A stretch of DNA of 15,898 nt from NCBI GenBank assembly GCA_003221085.1, contig QHUD01000037.1, positions 1 through 15,898 of the forward strand. The letters are read 5' to 3'. The first letter of the stretch is position 1. Each line of letters opens with the position of its first letter. Position numbers and translations under genes: made by a program. Below the pieces are notes generated by a model that did no database searches, was not told the DNA's origin, and worked only from the letters and a program-made list of their open reading frames with translations. Source of the DNA: Gemmatimonadota bacterium (GTDB taxonomy: Bacteria > Gemmatimonadota > Gemmatimonadetes > Gemmatimonadales > GWC2-71-9). This document shows, in pieces, positions 7,731 to 13,769 of this stretch.

Positions 7731-8656
7731 CGGCGGAGCAGGAAGGCGAACAGGGGGACGCCCAGGAGCGCGGTCACAATACCCACCGGCAGCTCGCGCG
7801 GCGCCACGACGGTGCGCGCCAGCGTATCCGCCGCGGCCAGGAGAATCCCGCCGGTGAGAAACGCCGTCGGGAACAGCGTGTGGTGGAGCCGGCCCCAGAG
7901 GAGCCGGCAGACGTGCGGCACGATCAGCCCGACAAAGCCGATCACGCCCGCCACGGCCACCGCGGCCGCGGTCAACAGCGACGCGGACAGGTACACCAGG
8001 CGTTTGAGGCGCCGCACGTCCGTGCCGAGGTACTGCGCGGGCTCCTCACCGAGCGCGAGCAGGTCGAGCGGGCGCGCGGCCGCCGCGAGCACCACGATGG
8101 GCAACGGTGCGTACACCAGAATCACGAGCACCGTCGTCCACGACGCACCCGAGAACCCGCCCCAGAGCCACAGGAACGCGTTGCGCAGCTCCGTGGCTTC
8201 GGCGAGCGAAACGAGGGCGGTGGTGATCGCCGCCGCGAACGCGCCGACGGCCACGCCGCCCAGGAGCAGGATCCGCGGGTCGAGCTCGGCCCCGCCCATG
8301 AGCCCGAAGCGATACACCAGCGCCATCGCGCCCACCGCCCCCACGAAGGCGGCGAGCGGCAGAGCCCACGGGCCCGGCAGATGGAGGGCGATGGCGACGA
8401 CCGCGCCGAGCCCGGCGCCCCCCGAGAGGCCAAGCAGGAACGGGTCGGCGAGCGGGTTCCTGACCAGCGCCTGGAGGGCGACGCCCGAGACGCCGAGCGC
8501 GCCGCCCACCAGGAAGGCGAGCAGCGCGCGCGGCAACCGGAGCTGCCACAGGATGGGCGAGTCCACGAGCTCGCGGAGCGGCACGTTTGCGGGCCCGAGG
8601 AGCAGCGCCGCCGCGAGGGTCGTGAGGACGGCGGCGGCGAGCAGGGCGTACTTCAC
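7715..8656 (-). CDS. btuC: Cobalamin ABC transporter permease BtuC (FecCD family)
   Basis: This is the inner-membrane permease of the B12 importer and acts as a homodimer with BtuD. The 313 residues are almost entirely hydrophobic segments, compatible with the ten transmembrane helices of BtuC (326 residues in E. coli). The FecCD hallmark RLPRALLAFLVGGALGVSG starts at residue 40 and is followed by QALVRNPLADPFLLGLSGGAGLG. The coupling-loop region GVIGFVGLIVPHVCRLLWG lies near 236-254. The start is GTG at 8656, overlapping the btuF stop as GTGA. The 3' end overlaps btuD by 16 nt. Iron-siderophore permeases are the alternative, but the riboswitch and neighbours argue for cobalamin. Confidence 0.95.
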   Translation of the reverse strand: MKYALLAAAVLTTLAAALLLGPANVPLRELVDSPILWQLRLPRALLAFLVGGALGVSGVALQALVRNPLADPFLLGLSGGAGLGAVVAIALHLPGPWALPLAAFVGAVGAMALVYRFGLMGGAELDPRILLLGGVAVGAFAAAITTALVSLAEATELRNAFLWLWGGFSGASWTTVLVILVYAPLPIVVLAAAARPLDLLALGEEPAQYLGTDVRRLKRLVYLSASLLTAAAVAVAGVIGFVGLIVPHVCRLLWGRLHHTLFPTAFLTGGILLAAADTLARTVVAPRELPVGIVTALLGVPLFAFLLRRWTVS

Positions 8657-9546
8657 CGGGCGGCCTCGAGGCGCCGCCGCAGGTCATGGATCGCTTGCGC
8701 GGCGCGCGGCCCGGGTCGCCCGAAGAGCTGTCCCGGGAGAAAAAGGAACCGGCGCTCCCGCACGGCGCGCACGACGCGCCACTCGGGACGCGAGGCGTAC
8801 CGGGGCGGCACGGGCGGGGCGCTGTCCGACAGAATGGCGACAAAATCGGGGTTGCGGGCGACGATCGTCTCGATCGACACCTGGGCGGAAGGCGAGCGCA
8901 CGTCGTGGAACACGTTGCGCGCCCCCGCGAGTGCCGCCAATCGGTCGAGATAGCTCCCCGCCCCGATGACGATCGGGGGATTGTCCCAGACGATGAAGAC
9001 GAGGGACGTGGTGCTAGGGACTGGGGGCTGGGAAGCAAGGCTGTCCATCACGGCCGCGAGCGAGTCGCCTGCCCGCGCGTGACCGGTGAGCCTGCCGAGG
9101 CGCCGCGCGGCCGGACCCAGTTCCTCGAGCCGGTCGAGACCGAGGAGGATTGTGCGGATGCCGAGTCGCTCGAACTGCTCCGCGGCCGTGACGTTCGGAC
9201 CGGAGCGGTAGAGCACGACCAGATCCGGCCGACGCGCCGCGACCGCCTCGACGCTCGGTGGCATGCCGTCCCCGACGCTCGGCACGGCGAGCGCCGCCGG
9301 CGGATAATCGCACCACGTGGTGCGACCCACGACGCGGTCGCCCGCGCCGATCGCAAACAGGAGCTCGGTGAACGATGGCAGGAGCGACACGATGCGTCGG
9401 GCGGGCGCGGCGAGGGTCACGTGACGACCCGCGTCGTCCGTGACGGTGAAAGCGCCCCCGGCCGGGACGTGCTCTCCCCGCGCGCAGGCCGCGAGGGTCA
9501 GCGCGATCAGGCCGGCGAGGTGGGTCCGCTGTACCCAGCGGCGCAT
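8653..9546 (-). CDS. btuF: Cobalamin-binding lipoprotein BtuF
   Basis: This is the periplasmic B12-binding component that delivers cobalamin to BtuCD. From ATG at 9546 the product is 297 residues with a lipoprotein signal peptide: RR at 2-3, a hydrophobic core, and lipobox LAAC with Cys21. The mature part has the BtuF motifs RIVSLLPSFTELLFAIGAGDRVVG and TTWCDYPPAA, then VEAVAARRPDLVVLYR, and later NPPIVIGAGSYLDRLAALAGARNVF. A GTG at 9561 would add five residues but lies inside the regulatory hairpin. ATG is preferred because GGGGGUGGG lies about 10 nt upstream. It is the first gene behind the cobalamin riboswitch and heads the operon, with a GTGA overlap to btuC. A second, leaderless BtuF-like gene lies downstream. 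Confidence 0.94.
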   Translation of the reverse strand: MRRWVQRTHLAGLIALTLAACARGEHVPAGGAFTVTDDAGRHVTLAAPARRIVSLLPSFTELLFAIGAGDRVVGRTTWCDYPPAALAVPSVGDGMPPSVEAVAARRPDLVVLYRSGPNVTAAEQFERLGIRTILLGLDRLEELGPAARRLGRLTGHARAGDSLAAVMDSLASQPPVPSTTSLVFIVWDNPPIVIGAGSYLDRLAALAGARNVFHDVRSPSAQVSIETIVARNPDFVAILSDSAPPVPPRYASRPEWRVVRAVRERRFLFLPGQLFGRPGPRAAQAIHDLRRRLEAAR

Positions 9547-9555
9547 GACGAAAAC

Positions 9556-9583
9556 GCCCACCCCCGACGGAACGGAGATGGGC
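9556..9583 (-). promoter_or_regulatory. Hairpin sequestering the btuF ribosome-binding site
   Basis: On the minus strand GCCCAUCUCC (9583-9574) can pair over ten consecutive positions, two of them G-U, with GGGGGUGGGC (9565-9556) around an 8-nt loop. The second arm is the only good Shine-Dalgarno-like stretch before the btuF ATG at 9546. Formation of the hairpin should therefore block translation of btuF. The pairing is visible in the sequence; the regulatory role is inferred from the riboswitch just upstream. Confidence 0.65.
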
Positions 9584-9605
9584 TAGCGCCTGCGCCTTGT
9601 GCGCA

Positions 9606-9645
9606 GCGCCACCATCCCTCCCGCGAGGGATCTGCAAGGTGGCGC
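9606..9645 (-). promoter_or_regulatory. Expression-platform hairpin of the B12 riboswitch (two-part stem)
   Basis: On the minus strand GCGCCACC (9645-9638) pairs perfectly with GGUGGCGC (9613-9606), and inside it AUCCCUC (9631-9625) pairs with GAGGGAU (9620-9614) around a 4-nt loop. The outer arm shares two bases with the 3' strand of aptamer stem P1. No U-tract follows, so it is not a canonical intrinsic terminator. A second small hairpin at 9586-9609 (UGCGC/GCGCA core) overlaps its base. Confidence 0.6.
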
Positions 9646-9786
9646 GAACGAAGACGTCTCCTGGCTCCGGGCAAGCGGCTCGCCTTCCCGAGTGATGACA
9701 CCCAGTGGCGTAGAGCCGTTACAACTGCCCGTCACAGTGGCGGGGCCGCGCCGGATTCGCACCGGCTTCCGTAAATCCCCGTTCGC
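9644..9786 (-). promoter_or_regulatory. Cobalamin riboswitch aptamer
   Basis: The minus strand carries the classic elements in order. The P1 strand GCGAACG is at 9786-9780. A P3-type hairpin GCCGG-UGCGAAU-CCGGC follows, then the GCGGCCCCGCCACUGUGA segment. The long P6-type arm comes next, then the B12 box GCCAGGAGAC (9665-9656) and the closing P1 strand CGUUCGC (9650-9644). P1 is a perfect 7-bp stem. The RNA senses adenosylcobalamin or a related form and usually represses B12 uptake genes when ligand is abundant. It sits 98 nt before the btuF start codon and 19 nt after the stop of the preceding gene. Together with the sequestering hairpin it suggests control of translation. Confidence 0.95.
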
Positions 9787-9802
9787 TTGTAACGACGAAG
9801 CT

Positions 9803-9831
9803 AGTCTATCGCGGTTTCCGTCGCAGCGCAA
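9803..9831 (-). promoter_or_regulatory. Possible sigma70-type promoter for the B12 operon
   Basis: On the minus strand TTGCGC (9831-9826) and TAGACT (9808-9803) are separated by 17 nt, and transcription would begin near 9796, just before the riboswitch. The -10 box overlaps the TAG stop of the preceding gene. The match is only moderate (3/6 and 4/6), so this is a weak candidate; read-through from upstream genes is the alternative. Confidence 0.3.
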
Positions 9832-10708
9832 CCACGAAGCCGATCGCCAGGACCAGCCCAGCGATCCCGACGATGAATGGGGTCAGCGACTCCGGCGCGA
9901 ACCGTCGCTCAGTAAAACCGACCGCGAGCGCGGCCCCCGCCACAAGCGGTGGCGTGCGGTAGCGCGCAAAGCGACGCCCGCCGATGTCCTCCGCCCCGAG
10001 GGAATCGAGTTTCCCCGCGGTCACGACGGCGGCCGTGTCCTCGAGCAGCAGGTCCACCTCGCCGGTCGGTTGGTCGATCGGCAGGCTCAGGCGATGCACC
10101 GTGGCGGCCAGGACATACGTGTAGCTCAGCTGTTTGCGCTCGCCGGGCGGGAGGGGACCGTACACGGCGACCGAGTCGCCCCGCCGCGTCACCACCTGGG
10201 GGGAGACGTCGCCCTGCCCGACCCGGAACTGGATCGCGGCCGGCGGAAGGGCACCGGCCCAGGTGGGCACCAGCGTGTCCCGGGCCACGCGGGTCGCCGC
10301 CCCGGGGTTCTCGAGCTCGAGCAGCTCGAGCACGTCACGCGAGCCGTCCCGCTTCTGTTTCGCGACGGTGACCAGGCGACGGACCACCCGTACCGCCGGC
10401 CCGGTGGAGCTCGTGTCGTACACGAACAGGGGGCGCACGCGGGAGGGCGACCGGCCGGGCGCGATCGGCTCCGAGAAGTAGGCGATTCCGGCGTGCCAGC
10501 TCGAGACCACGTAGATCGCGCCCGAGTCGGGCTGCCGGATGGTCAGGGTGTAACCGCCGCGAGCATCGGTGCGGGTCGAGTCGATGGGCTGGCCACCGCC
10601 ACCCATGGAGACCTGATGCAGCACCACCCAGGCGTGTCCAGCCGGTCGTCCCGTCGGGCCGGACAGCACCCGACCCGTTACCACCGCCTGTTGTGCCTGG
10701 AGCCCCAC
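9806..10708 (-). CDS. Secreted, C-terminally anchored protein with carboxypeptidase-regulatory-like domain
   Basis: No specific function is recognised. After the first conventional start (GTG at 10708) the product has 300 residues. The N-terminal part, about 8-60 (VVTGRVLSGPTGRPAGHAWVVL and TDARGGYTLTI), resembles a carboxypeptidase regulatory-like beta-sandwich domain. The middle region is beta-rich, with RVGQGDVSPQVVTRRGDSVAVYGPL and a YTYVL strand pattern. A single transmembrane helix at about 276-294 is followed by the basic tail RRKPR. It therefore looks like an envelope protein with its bulk in the periplasm. A clear signal peptide (KISASSLRSTLLLLLCC, ending at LQA) is encoded in the same frame upstream of the GTG, back to about 10771, but begins with CTG or ATT. 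The true start is therefore probably upstream of 10708. It follows the nuclease-domain gene and ends just before the B12 riboswitch. Confidence 0.75.
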   Translation of the reverse strand: MGLQAQQAVVTGRVLSGPTGRPAGHAWVVLHQVSMGGGGQPIDSTRTDARGGYTLTIRQPDSGAIYVVSSWHAGIAYFSEPIAPGRSPSRVRPLFVYDTSSTGPAVRVVRRLVTVAKQKRDGSRDVLELLELENPGAATRVARDTLVPTWAGALPPAAIQFRVGQGDVSPQVVTRRGDSVAVYGPLPPGERKQLSYTYVLAATVHRLSLPIDQPTGEVDLLLEDTAAVVTAGKLDSLGAEDIGGRRFARYRTPPLVAGAALAVGFTERRFAPESLTPFIVGIAGLVLAIGFVVALRRKPR

Positions 10709-10723
10709 ACCGCCGGCGCAGCA

Positions 10724-10738
10724 CAGCAGCAGCAGCAG
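10724..10738. repeat. (CTG)5 triplet repeat in the signal-peptide region
   Basis: Five CTG codons on the minus strand encode the leucine core of the putative signal peptide of the downstream membrane-anchored protein. Changes by whole units would lengthen or shorten the hydrophobic core without changing frame. Confidence 0.7.
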
Positions 10739-10742
10739 TGTG

Positions 10743-11270
10743 CTACGGAGTGAACTTGCCGAAATCTTCAGGATCGAGGTTCTGGAGGTAGGTCTTGAGC
10801 GCGTCGGGATCGAGCGGCGCCGTGCCCGACTCGCCGCCAGCCTCTCCCGTCTCGACCGACGTGAGCGCCAGCAGGCTGTCGCTCGTGAAAATCGGGGCCT
10901 TGAGCCGCAGGGCGACCGCGATCGAATCGGACGGCCGGGCGTCGATCTGGATCACCGCATCGCCGCGGTAAATGTGCAGCTCGGCGTAATAGGTGTTGTC
11001 CTTGACCTGGGTGATGATGACCTTGCGCAGGTCCGCGCCCAGGCCGAGGATCACCTGCTTCAAGAGGTCGTGGGTGAGGGGTCGCGCGAACTTCACGCCC
11101 GCCAGCTCCATGGCGATGGCGCTCGCCTCGGCCGGACCGATCCAGATCGGGAGCACGCGCTCCCCTTCCTGCTCCTGTAGGATGACCACGGGTGTGTTGG
11201 TCGTGCGATCGAGTCCCAGATGCGCGACCCGAACCTGGACCTGGGTCGGGCTCAGGTCCCCATCTCCCAA
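10743..11270 (-). CDS. Bifunctional nuclease (BFN, DUF151) domain protein
   Basis: The product is a small protein of the BFN family (PF02577), members of which have been reported to have DNase and RNase activity; its physiological role in bacteria is poorly known. Family motifs are VRVAHLGLDRTTNTPVVIL near the start, ERVLPIWIGPAEASAIAME, ARPLTHDLL and the signature ARPSDSIAVALRLKAPIF. An acidic, low-complexity tail follows (ETGEAGGESG, then LDPDALKTYLQNLDPEDF). The frame is open back to 11543, but the upstream part is Arg/Gly-rich out-of-frame shadow of ahcY. The family motif begins near 11230, so the start is best placed at TTG 11270, giving 175 residues and a 19-nt overlap with the end of ahcY. 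No strong ribosome-binding site supports this start, so it is tentative. Confidence 0.88.
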   Translation of the reverse strand: MGDGDLSPTQVQVRVAHLGLDRTTNTPVVILQEQEGERVLPIWIGPAEASAIAMELAGVKFARPLTHDLLKQVILGLGADLRKVIITQVKDNTYYAELHIYRGDAVIQIDARPSDSIAVALRLKAPIFTSDSLLALTSVETGEAGGESGTAPLDPDALKTYLQNLDPEDFGKFTP

Positions 11271-12527
11271 GACCCGAGATACTTCTGCTGCTCGGGGGTG
11301 AGCGCATCGATGGTGACGCCCATCGCCGCGAGCTTCAGGCGGGCGATTTCCGCGTCCAGCTCCCGCGGGATGCGATGCACATCCTTCGTGAGCTCCCGGG
11401 CGTGCTGTACCACGTGCTCGGCGGCGAGTGCCTGATTCGCGAACGACATGTCCATCACGCTCGCCGGGTGGCCCTCCGCGGCCGCCAGGTTGATGAGCCG
11501 GCCGTCGGCGAGCACGAAGATGCGCTTCCCGCCGAGCCGCCACTCGTCGACGAACTCACGCACACGGGTCGGTCCCTGGGCCGCCTGCTTCAGACCGTCC
11601 AGATCGATTTCGACGTTGAAGTGGCCCGAATTTGCCAGCACCGCTCCGTCCTTCATCACGCGCATGTGCTCCACGCGGAGCACGTGGGTGTTCCCGGTCA
11701 AGGTCACGAAGACGTCGCCGACCCGCGCGGCCTCCGCCATCGGCAACACCCGATAGCCGTCCATCTGGGCCTCGAGCGCCTTGAGGGGGTCGATTTCGGT
11801 GACGATCACGTTCGCGCCCGCGCCCCGTGCCCGCAGCGCAAAACCGCGCCCGCACCACCCGTACCCCGCCACCACCATCGTGCTCCCGGAGACCAGCAGG
11901 TTCGTGGCCCGCAAGATCCCGTCGAGCGTCGACTGCCCCGTTCCGTAGCGGTTGTCGAACAGATGTTTCGTATCGGAATCGTTCACCGCGATGACGGGGA
12001 ACTGCAGCACGCCGTCGCGCGCCATCGCCTTCAGGCGGATCACGCCGGTCGTCGTCTCCTCGGTCGAGCCCGCCACGCCGGCGACGAGCGCCTTGCGGTC
12101 GGCCCCGGGGAGGCTCTCCACCCAGCGGCGCACCGGCGGCGCCAGGTCGTCCAGCCGGTTGAGCGCGATCATATGCAGCGCGCCGACCAGGTCCGCGCCA
12201 TCGTCCATGGTGACGTCGGGGCGATGTGCCAGGGCCGCGCGGATATGCTCGTAGTAAGTGGCGTGGTCTTCACCCTTGATCGCGAAGACCTTGATCCCGT
12301 GGTCCTTGACGAGATGGAAGGGTGACCGCGAGGTTCGCGGTTTCCGTCGTGACGTGCAAACAGGCGGACAGGCGTCGCCCAGCGAGCGGTCGTTCCCGGG
12401 TGAAGCGCTCCCGGATGAGGCGAAGCACCGGCATGGAGCGCTCCGCCCACTCGGTGCGGCGGCGTCCCTCTCCTGCCAGGCTGAGGTCTTTGACGTCAGA
12501 GGCGGCGGTGCGGGCCGTCGTGGTCAT
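11252..12527 (-). pseudogene. ahcY: Adenosylhomocysteinase, disrupted by internal deletion and frameshift
   Basis: AhcY hydrolyses S-adenosylhomocysteine to adenosine and homocysteine with bound NAD. The N-terminal piece, ATG 12527 to 12318, gives 70 residues including EWAERSMPVLRLIRERF and the substrate motif LHVTTET (His58, Thr60, Glu62), ending at ...AVTL. The remainder continues in the +1 frame from 12316 (HLVKDHGIKVFAIKGEDHATYYEHI) to 11252, with MDDGADL, STEETTTGV, NDSDTKHLFDN and the NAD motif VVAGYGWCGRG. Compared with Thermotoga-type AhcY, about 23 codons are missing at the junction, including the conserved SNPLSTQDD stretch; the net loss is about 68 nt. In the first frame translation would stop at 12270 after 85 residues. 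An internal ATG at 12208 opens a 318-residue frame lacking the whole N-terminal substrate region. The gene overlaps metK as ATGA. The lesion may be real or an assembly error. Confidence 0.85.
12317..12340. other. ahcY deletion/frameshift junction with adjacent inverted repeat
   Basis: The reading frame of adenosylhomocysteinase changes at about 12317. The perfect inverted repeat CCGCGA-ACC-TCGCGG lies at 12326-12340, 5 nt after the last matched codon group on the + strand. Such hairpins favour slippage deletions and also sequencing or assembly dropout, so the repeat does not tell which explanation is right. Confidence 0.6.
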
Positions 12528-13750
12528 GCGTTCACTTTCTTGGAGGCGTAGTGTTTGGAGCGTTGCGCGGCGAGCCTGAGGTCTTCCACGCGGTTAGCCT
12601 GCTCCCAGGTAAACAGGTCGACTTCCCGGTCCACGTCCTTGTCCACGAAGCGGCGCCGCTCGGGCGCACGGCCGAAGTGGCCGTACGCCGCGGTCGCGCG
12701 ATAGATCGGATGGCGGAGGTTGAGTGCCTTGTTGATGCCCAGCGGCGTGAGGTCGAACACGTCGCGGATGGCGTCCTCGATCGCCTCGTCGGGCACGACG
12801 CCGGTGCGAAACGTGTCGATCATGACCGAGACGGGCTGCGCGACCCCGATGGCGTACGCCACCTGCGCCTCGCAGCGCTGCGCCAGCTTGGCTGCCACGA
12901 CGTTCTTCGCCACCCAGCGCATCGCGTAGGCGCCGGAGCGGTCGACCTTGGAGGGATCCTTGCCGCTGAACGCGCCGCCGCCATGGCGCGCCATCCCGCC
13001 GTAGCTGTCCACGATGATCTTTCGACCCGTCAGCCCGGCGTCTCCCTGGGGACCTCCGACCACGAACCGACCGGTCGGGTTCACGAGGATATCGGACTCC
13101 CGCACCTCGAATCCCGCGTCGGCCAGCACCGGTCGCACCACCAGTGCGATGACACCCTCGCGCAGCTCGGTGTTGTCGATCTTGTCGGAGTGCTGGGTCG
13201 AGACCACCACCTTGCTGATGCCGACCGGGCGAGCGCCCTCGTACACCACGCTCACCTGGGTCTTGCCGTCAGGGCGGAGCCAGGAGAGATCCCCCGCCTT
13301 GCGCACCGCCGCGAGCCGCTCAGCGAGGCGATGAGCGAGCATGATGGGGAGCGGCATGAGGGACGGGGTCTCGTCCGAGGCGTAGCCGAACATCATGCCC
13401 TGATCGCCCGCGCCACCCTTGTCCACGCCGAGGGCGATATCCCCCGATTGACGATCGATAGTGGTGAGGACGGCGCAGGTCTGGGCGTCAAAGCCGAAGC
13501 TCGCGTCGGTGTAGCCGATCGCGCTGATCGTGCCCCGCACGATGTCGGGGATATGGACGTACGTGGACGTGGTGATCTCGCCCGCGATGACCGCCATACC
13601 GGTGGTGACCAGGGTCTCGCACGCCACGCGGGCGGCCGGGTCCTTGGCGATGATGGCGTCCAGGACAGCGTCGGAGATCTGGTCCGCGATCTTGTCGGGA
13701 TGACCTTCGGTCACCGACTCGGAGGTGAACACGTGGCGTTGTGCTGGCAT
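12524..13750 (-). CDS. metK: S-adenosylmethionine synthetase MetK
   Basis: MetK makes S-adenosylmethionine from methionine and ATP in the cytoplasm. The 408 residues are of normal length. They contain FTSESVTEGHPDKIADQISD at about 8-27 with the catalytic His17, the ATP motif GAGDQG at 113-118, and the phosphate-loop motif GGGAFSGKDPSKVDRS at 257-272. The ATG is 19 nt from the ptsI stop, so no SAM riboswitch can fit and metK is probably transcribed with ptsI. The stop overlaps the ahcY start as ATGA. With ahcY next to it the pair covers SAM formation and SAH removal. Nothing in the sequence suggests loss of function. Confidence 0.98.
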   Translation of the reverse strand: MPAQRHVFTSESVTEGHPDKIADQISDAVLDAIIAKDPAARVACETLVTTGMAVIAGEITTSTYVHIPDIVRGTISAIGYTDASFGFDAQTCAVLTTIDRQSGDIALGVDKGGAGDQGMMFGYASDETPSLMPLPIMLAHRLAERLAAVRKAGDLSWLRPDGKTQVSVVYEGARPVGISKVVVSTQHSDKIDNTELREGVIALVVRPVLADAGFEVRESDILVNPTGRFVVGGPQGDAGLTGRKIIVDSYGGMARHGGGAFSGKDPSKVDRSGAYAMRWVAKNVVAAKLAQRCEAQVAYAIGVAQPVSVMIDTFRTGVVPDEAIEDAIRDVFDLTPLGINKALNLRHPIYRATAAYGHFGRAPERRRFVDKDVDREVDLFTWEQANRVEDLRLAAQRSKHYASKKVNA

Positions 13751-13769
13751 GTGCCTGTCCGACTGAGGT

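Noticed and set aside
6933..8969. Very long open frame (678 codons) on the plus strand
   Set aside because: It is antisense to btuD and btuC, is Arg/Pro/Ser-rich without a recognisable domain, and the minus-strand genes have full sets of motifs.
9586..9645. Intrinsic transcription terminator after the riboswitch
   Set aside because: The hairpins are strong but no U-tract follows, and a separate stem covers the btuF ribosome-binding site, so translational control is more likely.
12270..12272. In-frame UGA in ahcY read as selenocysteine (SelB is present)
   Set aside because: The homologous continuation is in the +1 frame before this UGA, and residues after 12317 in the first frame do not match AhcY, so this is a frameshift and not recoding.
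13751..13769. SAM riboswitch before metK
   Set aside because: Only 19 nt separate ptsI and metK, far too short for any SAM aptamer.
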